Below are positions 1-6,063 of a DNA stretch of 8,001 nucleotides, piece after piece; position 1 is the stretch's first letter; every line of letters begins with the position of its first letter. This DNA comes from Anaerobacillus sp. (GTDB taxonomy: Bacteria > Bacillota > Bacilli > Bacillales_H > Anaerobacillaceae): positions 1-8,001 of the forward strand of contig SKOL01000767.1 in assembly GCA_007120055.1 (NCBI GenBank), in the 5' to 3' direction. The translations under genes and the position numbers were made by a program. Under the pieces are notes generated by a model. The model ran no database searches and was not told the DNA's origin. It saw only the letters and a program-made list of their open reading frames with translations.

Positions 1-138
1 GAGTATGTCGTCCGTGGCGTAAATTTATTTTCGATGAAAGATTACGTCGTTAAACCATACAATCCACAAACAAATATCGAAGGAAATGCTTCAAACCGAG
101 CACAAGCAAGTTTTTCATTATTTTCAGTTGACCAGTAA
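1..138 (+). CDS. C-terminal end of an unrecognised protein (5' truncated)
   Basis: Frame 1 is open from the first base to a TAA at 136-138, giving 45 residues that end in ASFSLFSVDQ. The stop lies directly on the stem of a strong intrinsic terminator, which supports this being the true end of a transcribed gene. The fragment has no membrane segment or cysteine. Its alternating short hydrophobic and polar stretches (for example EYVVRGVNLFSMKDYVV) would suit beta strands. I do not recognise the family. In B. subtilis the gene before hemE is pbpF, but this fragment is separated from hemE by the ger operon and I see no penicillin-binding-protein motif. That it is coding is fairly sure; its function is unknown. 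Confidence 0.7.
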   Translation, partial: EYVVRGVNLFSMKDYVVKPYNPQTNIEGNASNRAQASFSLFSVDQ

Positions 139-168
139 CTAGCGGGGAATTCTCCGCTAGTTTTTTTT
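137..168 (+). terminator. Rho-independent terminator
   Basis: A perfect 9-bp stem AACTAGCGG (137-145) / CCGCTAGTT (154-162), extendable by two pairs including a G-T wobble, closes a short loop and runs into eight T residues (161-168). It overlaps the stop codon of the upstream gene, so it ends that transcript and isolates the ger operon from it. There is no T-tract on the other side, so it acts in one direction only. Confidence 0.93.
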
Positions 169-205
169 CGTTAACTTTATAAAAGGATCGGATGATGCTA
201 CGTGA

Positions 206-223
206 TATAAATAGTAAAAAAAC
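206..223 (+). repeat. 18-bp direct repeat, copy 1
   Basis: TATAAATAGTAAAAAAAC occurs here and again, identical, at 4822-4839. Both copies lie in gaps upstream of an operon (ger here, hem there). The flanking bases differ. Function is unknown. It is low-complexity and AT-rich, so chance or shared promoter-like composition remain possible. Confidence 0.5.
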
Positions 224-271
224 ACGCAAAAACCAAGCTTTTTTTAGGGGATTATTTCTCTATATACATAT

Positions 272-298
272 TGAAGGATAAACTGGTGAAAAATACTA
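272..298 (+). promoter_or_regulatory. possible forespore (sigma-G-like) promoter of the ger operon
   Basis: Germinant-receptor operons are normally transcribed by sigma-G in the forespore. AATACTA at 292-298 matches six of the seven positions of the sigma-G -10 element CATACTA. It lies 30 bp before the first gene, a sensible position. No good -35 (GHATR type) is found at the usual 17-18 bp; TGAAGG at 272-277 is a weak match at 14 bp. The call is therefore carried by the -10 match and by expectation only. Confidence 0.25.
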
Positions 299-328
299 TC
301 ATTACCAAACGAATGTTAGGAGACTTTT

Positions 329-532
329 ATGGATGACTTATTGGATAGAGTGTTAGGGTTTCTTCCGAGTCGAGGCTCATTTTGGACAGCGGTTGGATTT
401 GTTATTTTCTTGTTTGCATTGCAAAAGGTGAATGATTGGGTCCAAAAAAAAATAAAACTTCCGTGGATGGAAGAGAAAAATCAACAGCAGCGTAAAGCGC
501 TTGAGCAAAGTCAAAATTCAGAAAGTGAGTAG
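329..532 (+). CDS. small single-pass membrane protein of the germinant-receptor operon
   Basis: A 67-residue protein with a strong ribosome site, AGGAGA at 318-323, five bases before the ATG. Residues 1-16 are polar, about 17-34 form one hydrophobic segment (FWTAVGFVIFLFAL core), and the tail from residue 37 is highly charged and rich in Q, E and K. Its TAG stop overlaps the ribosome site of the next gene, so it is translationally tied to the B-subunit gene. Some Bacillus gerA-type operons carry an extra small membrane-protein gene, the 'D' subunit, shown in some cases to modulate germination. This could be such a D protein, but those usually have two membrane segments and only one is clear here. 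The D assignment is inference from size and position. That it is a real gene is well supported. Confidence 0.8.
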   Translation: MDDLLDRVLGFLPSRGSFWTAVGFVIFLFALQKVNDWVQKKIKLPWMEEKNQQQRKALEQSQNSESE

Positions 533-540
533 GTGATCGT

Positions 541-1662
541 TTGAATCCGCATAGTTATCAAATTTCAAAATTAGAAATGGCGATTACTGTTGTTTCAATG
601 GTCATCGGTGTAGGGATTTTAACGTTACCAAGAGCACTTGCAGTAGCGGTGGAAACGACAGATGGATGGATCTCGATCATTTTAGGACTCGTCTTAAATA
701 TGGTGCTCGTTGTGTTGATATTTAGGTTGCATCGTCACTTTCCTGGAAAATCGTTCATCGGTCTATGGGGGAAGCAATCGGTCACAAAGTGGATTGGTAA
801 ACTATTTAGCATCGCATTTGTTTGTTATTTTGTGACGCTACTCGCTTATGAAGCAAGAATTTTAACGGTTGTCGTGCGAATGTATTTATTAGATCGGACT
901 CCGTCAGAAGTTACCGTATTATTTATTTTTTTAGCGACAACATATGCCGTAACAAAAGGAGTGCAAGGTATTGTTCATTTAAATTTAATGTTCTTTCCAT
1001 TTGTAGTTTTCGTTATTGCTTTAATCGTTATTTTTAATTTACAGGATGCGAGTTTTGGAGCGATTTTACCAATTGCTGCGGAAGGAATTGCTTCGATTAT
1101 TATGGGAGTTCAGGAAACGACACTTTCTTTTTTAGGAATTGAAATTTTATTTTTCTTTTTAGCGTACATGAAGTTAAAAGATTTGCAGGCAACAACCGTA
1201 AATGTGGGTATTGCTTTTGTTGCTTTTTTGTATTTGATAATTGTTGTGATCTGTTACATGGTCATCGGTCTTGAGGTCACGAAGGTCATTGCCTTTCCGT
1301 TAGTCGCTTTAGCGAAGGAAGTTGAAATTATTGAAGGCTTAGTTGAGAGAATTGAACCACTAATGATCACGGTTTGGATCATGTCGATCTTTAACACGAT
1401 GGCCATCGTTCATTTTTTAGCAACGAAAATCATTAAAGATGAATTTGTAAAAAAAGCACGGGTGTCGACAATTGCGATAGCGATTACGTTTTTTGCTTTC
1501 ATCATTACATTTATTCCTGTATCAATACAAGAAGCTTTTATGTTAGGGGATTATGTATCCTATTTCGGTTATGGATTGACATGTATTGCTTTAGTTTGTG
1601 GCTATTTTTATGTCTTTATAAAAAAGAAGTCGAAACAGCAAGAGAATAGTGAGGCGATGTAA
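541..1662 (+). CDS. gerAB: spore germinant receptor B subunit (GerAB family)
   Basis: A 373-residue integral membrane protein of the GerAB/spore-permease family, a branch of the APC transporter superfamily. In the spore inner membrane the B subunit is thought to bind the germinant. The N-terminus YQISKLEMAITVVSMVIGVG and the following LTLPRALA are typical of the family. About ten hydrophobic segments follow, roughly at 14-31, 43-62, 83-105, 123-138, 146-166, 183-210, 221-243, 272-293, 308-328 and 339-360, with a short lysine-rich tail. The start is a TTG with AGGTGA at 531-536, only four bases upstream. The first ATG (codon 13, at 577) would remove the conserved N-terminal lead-in, so TTG is preferred. 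Length is normal. Which receptor this is (GerA, GerB, GerK, Ynd and so on) and which nutrient it senses cannot be told from sequence by eye. Confidence 0.93.
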   Translation: MNPHSYQISKLEMAITVVSMVIGVGILTLPRALAVAVETTDGWISIILGLVLNMVLVVLIFRLHRHFPGKSFIGLWGKQSVTKWIGKLFSIAFVCYFVTLLAYEARILTVVVRMYLLDRTPSEVTVLFIFLATTYAVTKGVQGIVHLNLMFFPFVVFVIALIVIFNLQDASFGAILPIAAEGIASIIMGVQETTLSFLGIEILFFFLAYMKLKDLQATTVNVGIAFVAFLYLIIVVICYMVIGLEVTKVIAFPLVALAKEVEIIEGLVERIEPLMITVWIMSIFNTMAIVHFLATKIIKDEFVKKARVSTIAIAITFFAFIITFIPVSIQEAFMLGDYVSYFGYGLTCIALVCGYFYVFIKKKSKQQENSEAM

Positions 1663-2856
1663 ATGAAAAAAAAATGGTTACTATTGATTGTATTGTTGCT
1701 CACGTTAACTTCTTGTTGGGATTTAACAGAAATTGAAGAAATTGGATTTGTCATTGCTTTAGCGATCGATACTCTTGAAGAAGAAGATTATGAACAATAT
1801 AAGAAGCAGTTTAAAAAAGAACAGAACATCGATCCGCAACAATTATATAAAACGACGTTTCAAATCGTAATTCCAGGCACAGCTACTGATGAACTAGCTT
1901 TTGAACAAACCCCTTTCTTTAATATCAGCGCTGTTGGAAGGACGAATTTTAAGACGCTCAGACATATTTCTACTAGAAGAAGTCGACGTTTAAATTTCGA
2001 ACACTTAAAAGCGATCATTATTAATGAAGAAATAGCTCAAACCGGGGCGATTGCAAAAGTTATCGACCTTTATATTAGAGATCATGAAATGCGCCGAACG
2101 ACTTTAGTTTTTGTATCAAAAGGTAAAGGTTCAGCCGTCTTAGAGGAAAAGCTTCCACTTGAGATGATGCCAGGGCTTTCAATTAAGATGATTCAAGATA
2201 ATTATCCTGCTTCCCATGGGATGCCTTTTCCAAAACCGATTGGTGAATTAGCGACATGTGTCGTTGATCAAAAGAGTTATATTGTTCCGCGAATTACTGA
2301 TAAAGTAGCTCCTGATTTTGTCATCGCAGGAGCAGGTGTTTTCTTAGGGGAAACCAATGAACTTATCGGTTGGCTCGGTGAAGTAGATATGGAAGGTTAT
2401 AACTTAATTAGGGGTGAAGCAGAAAACGCGATTGTTGAAGCAAGCTTAGAAGATAACCTTTTTGTTGTTGAACTCGACAATATGGATTCTGTTTTTACGT
2501 ATGAGCAAAAAGACGGTGAAGATCATTTTCATATTGAAATTAAAGCGGAAGGTTTTTTTACAGAAAATTGGTTAGAAGGAATAGACATTGGAGAGCAAGA
2601 AGAGATTGAAAAAGTTGAGGATGCTTTAGAAGAAGAAATAGAAAGATTAGCTAGCAAAATTGTCGAGAAAATGCAAAACGAGTATCATGCAGATATTTTT
2701 GAACTATATAAAACGGTTCAACGGAAAAACTATGCTCGTTGGAAGGATGTAGAAGATGATTGGGACGGAGAGGACGGTTACTTCTCCAATGCGAATATTG
2801 AAATTAGTGTCAAAGCGAAAATTAGACATTATATGACGAAACAGCAATTAACATAG
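1663..2856 (+). CDS. gerAC: spore germinant receptor C subunit, lipoprotein (GerAC family)
   Basis: A 397-residue exported lipoprotein. The signal peptide (KKK then a hydrophobic run, residues 2-17) ends in the lipobox LTSC with Cys18 as the lipidated residue. The CWD followed by EIEEIGFVIALAID is the hallmark start of mature GerAC proteins. The C-terminal domain (about 300-390) has an acidic helical stretch with a likely amphipathic helix (EIEKVEDALEEEIERLASKI), then the conserved DIFELY and W-K-D-V-E-D-D-W region and a closing beta strand. It is anchored on the outer face of the inner spore membrane and is required for receptor function. The ATG follows the TAA of the B gene with no gap, and GTGAGGCG at 1649-1656 serves as ribosome site, so translation is coupled. 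Length is close to the family norm. Confidence 0.94.
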   Translation: MKKKWLLLIVLLLTLTSCWDLTEIEEIGFVIALAIDTLEEEDYEQYKKQFKKEQNIDPQQLYKTTFQIVIPGTATDELAFEQTPFFNISAVGRTNFKTLRHISTRRSRRLNFEHLKAIIINEEIAQTGAIAKVIDLYIRDHEMRRTTLVFVSKGKGSAVLEEKLPLEMMPGLSIKMIQDNYPASHGMPFPKPIGELATCVVDQKSYIVPRITDKVAPDFVIAGAGVFLGETNELIGWLGEVDMEGYNLIRGEAENAIVEASLEDNLFVVELDNMDSVFTYEQKDGEDHFHIEIKAEGFFTENWLEGIDIGEQEEIEKVEDALEEEIERLASKIVEKMQNEYHADIFELYKTVQRKNYARWKDVEDDWDGEDGYFSNANIEISVKAKIRHYMTKQQLT

Positions 2857-2866
2857 GAGATAAGCG

Positions 2867-4390
2867 ATGCTTAAAAAACTTTTTTCAAAACTGCATTCAG
2901 ACGAAGTTAGAAAAGAAAAAGAATTTGAGATTGAATTTACCGATGATATTGATGAAACGGTTCAATCAATAAATAATATCGTCGGTGAAAGTGATGATAT
3001 CATCCAAAGGGATTTTCTAATCGGCAAGAAAATTCGTGCGACCTTATTTTTTGTAGATGGACTTTGTGATTCAGCCAGTATTGAACAAGATGTAATCCGT
3101 CCTTTAATCTATTTTACGGACGTGAAACGGTATGATCAAAAAGATTTTTTAACTTATTTACAGGAGGAAGTAGTAACAATATCGGAATTAACGACGGAAA
3201 CTTCACTTGAAAAAGCAATGTTGCCGTTTTTATCAGGAGAAACGATTCTCGTCATTGATGGTATTAAAGAGTTAATTGTTTTTGAAACACGTCAATTTAA
3301 TGAAAGAAGTATCTCCGAGCCTGAAAGTGAAATCGTCGTTCGTGGTCCCAGAGACGGTTTTGTCGAAACGTTACATACAAACATTTTACAAATTCGCCGT
3401 AGAGTGAGGGATCCTAATTTAACGGTTCAATTTGGGACATTAGGTCGACGGGCGAAAAGTGATTTTGCACTTCTTTATATAAAAGGGGTTACGAATCAAC
3501 GATATATTGATGAGATGCGTTATCGGATTTCATGCGTTGACACCGATCAAGTCGTAGAAACAGGAACACTTGAGCAGTTAATAGAAGACAATGTCTTAAC
3601 AGTTTTTCCGCAAATGTTACGGACGGAACGACCTGATAAAACAGTTGCAGCATTAATGAGCGGTCAAGTCGTTGTTTTACACGATGGTAGTCCTTTTAGT
3701 TTAATGGCACCAGTGACTTTTCATATGCTGTTTCGCTCGCCTGAAGATTACTATGACCGTTGGCAAATTAGTTCGTTTATTCGTTTACTTAGATATTTAG
3801 CTGCTTTTTTAGCGATGTTTTTGCCGGCGATTTATATTTCGATGGTGTCGTATCACCAAGGGATGTTACCGACGCTAATGGCGATTTCCATTGCAGGTTC
3901 CCGCGAAGGAGTGCCTTTTCCTGGATTTATTGAAGCGATCATTATGGAGATCACTATTGAACTTTTACGAGAAGCGGGGGTTCGTTTACCTCGTGCGGTT
4001 GGACAAACGATTGGAATTGTCGGCGGTCTCGTTATTGGTGATGCCGCTGTTCGCGCCGGGATTGTTAGCCCTATTATGGTCATTGTCGTTGCTTTAACGG
4101 CAATCGCCTCGTTTGCAATTCCAGCTTATAATGTTACGATCGCTTTTCGACTACTTCGATTCTTAATGATGCTTAGCGCAGCAACATTAGGTTTGTATGG
4201 GATTGTTATCGTGTACATATTTATTAATATTCATTTAGTAGGACTACGAAGCGTAGGTACTTATTATACTTCTCCATTTGCACCGTACCGCTTTAGTGAA
4301 TGGTTAGATATGATTATAAGAGGACCATTGAGTTTAATAAATAAGCGCTTTCCAGAACTAAAACCAGAAGATAAAAATAAGTCAGGTTAA
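2867..4390 (+). CDS. gerAA: spore germinant receptor A subunit (GerAA/SpoVAF family)
   Basis: A 507-residue GerAA-family protein. The hydrophilic N-terminal half (about 1-290) carries the family motifs SEPESEIVVRGPRDGFVETL (150-169), then LQIRRRVRDPNL and the F-P-Q-x-x-x-T-E-R-P-D segment (247-257). The C-terminal half holds about five hydrophobic segments from residue 303 to 456, with the conserved EGVPFP (347-352) and the RLPRAVGQTIGIVGGLVIGD stretch (373-392). The tail is lysine-rich and cytosolic. GerAA proteins oligomerise and have been proposed to form an ion channel opened by germinant; that is literature knowledge of the family, not visible here. The ribosome site is AGGAGA at 2855-2860, seven bases before the ATG. 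It is the last gene of the operon, whereas the classical order puts A first. SpoVAF is a close relative, but the neighbouring B and C genes argue for a receptor subunit. Confidence 0.94.
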   Translation: MLKKLFSKLHSDEVRKEKEFEIEFTDDIDETVQSINNIVGESDDIIQRDFLIGKKIRATLFFVDGLCDSASIEQDVIRPLIYFTDVKRYDQKDFLTYLQEEVVTISELTTETSLEKAMLPFLSGETILVIDGIKELIVFETRQFNERSISEPESEIVVRGPRDGFVETLHTNILQIRRRVRDPNLTVQFGTLGRRAKSDFALLYIKGVTNQRYIDEMRYRISCVDTDQVVETGTLEQLIEDNVLTVFPQMLRTERPDKTVAALMSGQVVVLHDGSPFSLMAPVTFHMLFRSPEDYYDRWQISSFIRLLRYLAAFLAMFLPAIYISMVSYHQGMLPTLMAISIAGSREGVPFPGFIEAIIMEITIELLREAGVRLPRAVGQTIGIVGGLVIGDAAVRAGIVSPIMVIVVALTAIASFAIPAYNVTIAFRLLRFLMMLSAATLGLYGIVIVYIFINIHLVGLRSVGTYYTSPFAPYRFSEWLDMIIRGPLSLINKRFPELKPEDKNKSG

Positions 4391-4451
4391 AGGTTAAATG
4401 ACCGAGCTTAAATTTAGCGATTTTATGAACATTCACTTTTTGAGGAGAAAA

Positions 4452-4505
4452 ATGTTAGTAATATCACATTTTAAATGTAAATTTGCCGTTATGATAAAAT
4501 TGTGA
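4452..4505 (+). CDS. possible 17-residue leader peptide or small ORF
   Basis: An ATG at 4452 preceded by TGAGGAG (4441-4447), a near-perfect Shine-Dalgarno sequence four bases away, opens a 17-codon frame, MLVISHFKCKFAVMIKL, ending in TGA at 4503-4505. The peptide is hydrophobic and basic. It lies just before the structured region and a possible promoter, and 61 bp after gerAA. A good ribosome site before a very short frame can mark a leader peptide, or the decayed start of a lost gene, or chance. No similarity is recognised. Confidence 0.2.
   Translation: MLVISHFKCKFAVMIKL
4492..4500 (+). promoter_or_regulatory. possible extended -10 promoter
   Basis: TGATAAAAT at 4492-4500 fits the extended -10 form TGnTATAAT with one mismatch. 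No good -35 is present at 16-18 bp (AAATGT/TAAATG region). Transcription would start near 4507, about 25 bases before the first stem of the structured region. It is a plausible promoter for a short RNA or leader, but on weak evidence. Confidence 0.25.
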
Positions 4506-4529
4506 GTAAGGTTTTGTATGAAAAAAGGT

Positions 4530-4715
4530 GGACACTTTCGTGAGCGAGCCTCTGAGATTCGTTAGAAGGTGCTCCTGTGGTTACTCGTCGCAAAGCTGAT
4601 GAAGTAAATTCAAAGATGTATCTCAAGATGTGATTGAGGTCAGTTGCTTCACAGCGAAGTTAGGGAAAGTGTACATCCTTTCATCATAGTTGGTGACGAT
4701 ACTTTCATATGAAGG
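4530..4715 (+). ncRNA. candidate structured RNA or riboswitch-like leader, family unknown
   Basis: Pairing by eye gives a closing helix ACACTTTC (4532-4539) / GAAAGTGT (4665-4672), 8 bp. Inside it are hairpins: GAGC plus CCTCT (4542-4553) with AGAAGG plus GCTC (4564-4574); TTACT and GTC (4581-4589) with GAT and AGTAA (4598-4607); ATCTCAA (4620-4626) with TTGAGGT (4634-4640); GCTTC (4646-4650) with GAAGT (4656-4660). Downstream is a sixth hairpin, TCATCA (4681-4686) / TGGTGA (4691-4696). The 3' closing strand can alternatively pair with ATACTTTC (4699-4706), 8 bp with one wobble, so two mutually exclusive folds are possible. No known riboswitch consensus is matched. It could be a trans-acting RNA, a leader, or decayed DNA. 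Strand is inferred from the direction of neighbouring genes. Confidence 0.4.
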
Positions 4716-4720
4716 TTTTG

Positions 4721-4746
4721 TACATTTGAACATTTTTTGAAATGTA
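4721..4746. repeat. inverted repeat TACATTT / AAATGTA
   Basis: TACATTT (4721-4727) and AAATGTA (4740-4746) form a 7-bp perfect stem with a 12-base loop that contains a run of six T. The same arm sequence recurs at 4466-4478, 4908-4945 and 6064-6156. It could act as a weak end for the structured RNA or be part of a repeat family. Confidence 0.45.
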
Positions 4747-4760
4747 AAATCATCAATTTT

Positions 4761-4810
4761 ATGACAACTTTGTTAGAAAACTATACAGTAATTCCGAGAA
4801 AGTATATAGT
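4761..4810 (+). promoter_or_regulatory. candidate sigma-A promoter region for hemE
   Basis: Two overlapping possibilities are visible. TATACA (4782-4787) and TATAGT (4805-4810) are separated by 17 bp and match the -35 and -10 consensus at four and five of six positions. ATGACA (4761-4766, five of six) and TACAGT (4784-4789, four of six) are also 17 bp apart. Either would give a 5' leader of roughly 200 bases before hemE containing the palindromes at 4848-4866 and 4908-4945. In such AT-rich DNA chance matches are common. Confidence 0.3.
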
Positions 4811-4821
4811 AAATAAAGTAG

Positions 4822-4839
4822 TATAAATAGTAAAAAAAC
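4822..4839 (+). repeat. 18-bp direct repeat, copy 2
   Basis: Identical to 206-223 (TATAAATAGTAAAAAAAC). It lies just after the candidate hemE promoter and about 180 bp before hemE. See copy 1. Confidence 0.5.
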
Positions 4840-4847
4840 GTTAATAT

Positions 4848-4866
4848 ATATGTATTTTATACATAT
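4848..4866. repeat. palindrome ATATGTAT-TTT-ATACATAT
   Basis: A perfect 8-bp inverted repeat around three T residues, followed by T-rich sequence. Its symmetry would suit an operator for a dimeric repressor; as RNA it is a weak hairpin. It does not fit the Fur/PerR box (TTATAAT-type) expected for some haem genes. Confidence 0.4.
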
Positions 4867-4907
4867 TTTAATGAATTTCATCATTCAATATTATCGCCAT
4901 TAAGTTC

Positions 4908-4945
4908 TAAATGTAGTTTCGTTAAACCGCTCGCAACTACATTTA
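4908..4945. repeat. 11-bp perfect inverted repeat upstream of hemE
   Basis: TAAATGTAGTT (4908-4918) and AACTACATTTA (4935-4945) pair perfectly around a 16-base loop that includes a short GC-rich patch. No T-run follows, so it is not a standard terminator. It lies 74 bp before the hemE start and would be in the leader if transcription begins at the candidate promoter. It may be a regulatory hairpin, an operator, or a short member of the palindromic family also seen at 6064-6156. Confidence 0.6.
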
Positions 4946-5018
4946 ATGTGATATGGCTCGATTAAGGTAATTATGAAATTCATTGTGAGAAAGATAAATA
5001 AGAAGGGTGAGGATAAAG

Positions 5019-6059
5019 ATGACAACGCAAACATTCAATGATAATTTTTTAAAAGCTGTAAAAGGGGAAGAAGTTTCACGAGTTCCAGTTTGGTATATGC
5101 GACAAGCGGGGAGATCGCAACCAGAGTATCGTGCAATTAAAGAAAAGTATTCATTATTTGAAATCACTCACCAACCAGAACTTTGTGCTTATGTAACAAA
5201 ACTTCCGGTTGATCAGTACGATAACGATGCGGCGATTTTATATAAAGATATTATGACGCCACTTCCGGCAATCGGAATTGATGTAGAAATTAAAGCAGGT
5301 ATTGGTCCGGTGATTTCTAATCCAGTACGTACTCATCAAGATGTAGAGAAACTTGGCACAATCAATCCTGAAGCAGATGTACCTTACGTTATCGATACAA
5401 TCAAGCTTTTAAAAGAACAATTAACAGTGCCATTAATTTCATTTGGTGGAGCGCCATTTACACTTGCAAGCTATATGATTGAAGGTGGCCCGTCAAAAAA
5501 CTATAATAAAACAAAGGCGTTTATGTATTCTCAGCCTGAAAGCTGGTTCTTACTTATGGACAAACTAGCTGATATGACGATCACGTACTGTAAGTCACAA
5601 ATTAAAGCTGGTTCACAAGCAATCCAAATCTTTGATTCTTGGGTAGGTGCATTAAACGTTCAAGACTATCGTACGTTTATTAAACCTGCAATGCACAAAA
5701 TTTTCACTGCATTAAAAGAAGAGAACGTTCCATTAATTATGTTCGGTGTAGGAGCAAGCCATTTAGCAAATGAGTGGCATGACCTTCCTTTAGATGTAGT
5801 AGGTTTAGATTGGAGACTTTCAATTAAAGAAGCAGGAGAGCGTGGCATTAAAAAAGCGGTTCAAGGAAACTTAGATCCAGCCATTTTACTTGCGCCATGG
5901 GATGTTATTGAAGCTCGTGCGAAGGAAATTTTAGATCAAGGATTACAACACGATGGTGGCTTTATTTTCAACTTAGGGCACGGGGTATTCCCTGAAGTCC
6001 AACCTGATACGTTACGTCGATTAACAGCGTTCGTTCATGAGTATACAGCGAAAAAATAA
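5019..6059 (+). CDS. hemE: uroporphyrinogen decarboxylase HemE
   Basis: A 346-residue cytosolic enzyme that removes the four acetate carboxyls of uroporphyrinogen III to give coproporphyrinogen III. Family signatures are plain: [16 protein letters not shown] (23-38) with Arg28 and Arg32, [10 protein letters not shown] with Asp77, [20 protein letters not shown] (142-161) with Tyr152, IFDSWVG with Ser207, and FNLGHGVFP with His321. These correspond to the substrate-binding Arg, Asp, Tyr, Ser and His of the family. The start is the ATG at 5019. An in-frame GTG at 5007 lies inside the ribosome site (AAGGGTGAGG, 5003-5012) and would add only MRIK, so it is rejected. Length agrees with B. subtilis HemE (about 353). 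It is the first gene of hemEHY. A small oddity is SFGGAPFT where B. subtilis has GFSGAPFT. Confidence 0.98.
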   Translation: MTTQTFNDNFLKAVKGEEVSRVPVWYMRQAGRSQPEYRAIKEKYSLFEITHQPELCAYVTKLPVDQYDNDAAILYKDIMTPLPAIGIDVEIKAGIGPVISNPVRTHQDVEKLGTINPEADVPYVIDTIKLLKEQLTVPLISFGGAPFTLASYMIEGGPSKNYNKTKAFMYSQPESWFLLMDKLADMTITYCKSQIKAGSQAIQIFDSWVGALNVQDYRTFIKPAMHKIFTALKEENVPLIMFGVGASHLANEWHDLPLDVVGLDWRLSIKEAGERGIKKAVQGNLDPAILLAPWDVIEARAKEILDQGLQHDGGFIFNLGHGVFPEVQPDTLRRLTAFVHEYTAKK

Positions 6060-6063
6060 TTAA

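Larger units (their letters stand above)
4461..4954. mobile_element. possible MITE-like element bounded by inverted repeats
   Basis: ATATCACATTTTAAATGT at 4461-4478 is the reverse complement of ACATTTAATGTGATAT at 4939-4954 except for a 2-base indel. The two therefore flank a 494-bp non-coding segment like terminal inverted repeats. Inside are further palindromes and the structured region. There is no transposase frame and no clear target-site duplication at the two ends. A non-autonomous insertion is one reading; chance matching of AT-rich ends is the other. Confidence 0.25.
4391..5018 (+). other. 628-bp intergenic region with dense palindromes and potential RNA structure
   Basis: No long gene is credible in this gap. 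No clear intrinsic terminator follows gerAA: there is no GC-rich stem with a T-run in the first 100 bases. The part at about 4530-4700 is noticeably less AT-rich than the rest and can fold into consecutive hairpins. The outer parts are very AT-rich and hold several inverted repeats that share the arm AAATGTA/TACATTT, plus promoter-like sequences. Individual elements are listed separately. The hemE promoter is expected to lie in this gap. Confidence 0.85.

Noticed and set aside
3853..4083. 76-codon frame on the - strand within gerAA.
   Set aside because: Opposite strand of a strongly supported gene, with no ribosome site. Its composition is explained by the membrane-segment codons of gerAA.
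3891..4097. 68-codon frame in another + frame within gerAA.
   Set aside because: Lies wholly inside the most conserved part of gerAA; a shadow frame.
4391..4450. Search for an intrinsic terminator after gerAA.
   Set aside because: GGTTAAATGACC and GCTTAAATTTAGC are only 3-bp stems without a proper T-run, so no terminator is called.
4555..4580. TTCGTTAG...GCTCCTGT resembles the 5' part of the M-box magnesium riboswitch (ykoK leader).
   Set aside because: Only this short stretch is similar. The conserved internal loops and the 3' partner strand with GCTAAAGCTC are absent, and the downstream gene is hemE, not a magnesium transporter.
4518..4607. Two short frames in the same register (15 codons, TAG, then a hydrophobic 12-codon stretch), as if a stop were read through.
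   Set aside because: Too short, no context for recoding, and the bases are already explained by RNA stems; treated as chance.
4550..4672. CTGAGA at 4552-4557 and CAGCG...TAGGGAA near 4652-4668 recall the TPP riboswitch.
   Set aside because: The order of parts looks suggestive, but the essential GAACCTGAT...AATGCCAGCG core is missing and the helices do not correspond.
4943..5167. 74-codon frame on the - strand overlapping the hemE start.
   Set aside because: Its N-terminal half is antisense to conserved hemE codons and the rest covers the hemE leader. No family features are seen.
5666..5848. 60-codon frame on the - strand inside hemE.
   Set aside because: Antisense shadow of conserved hemE sequence.
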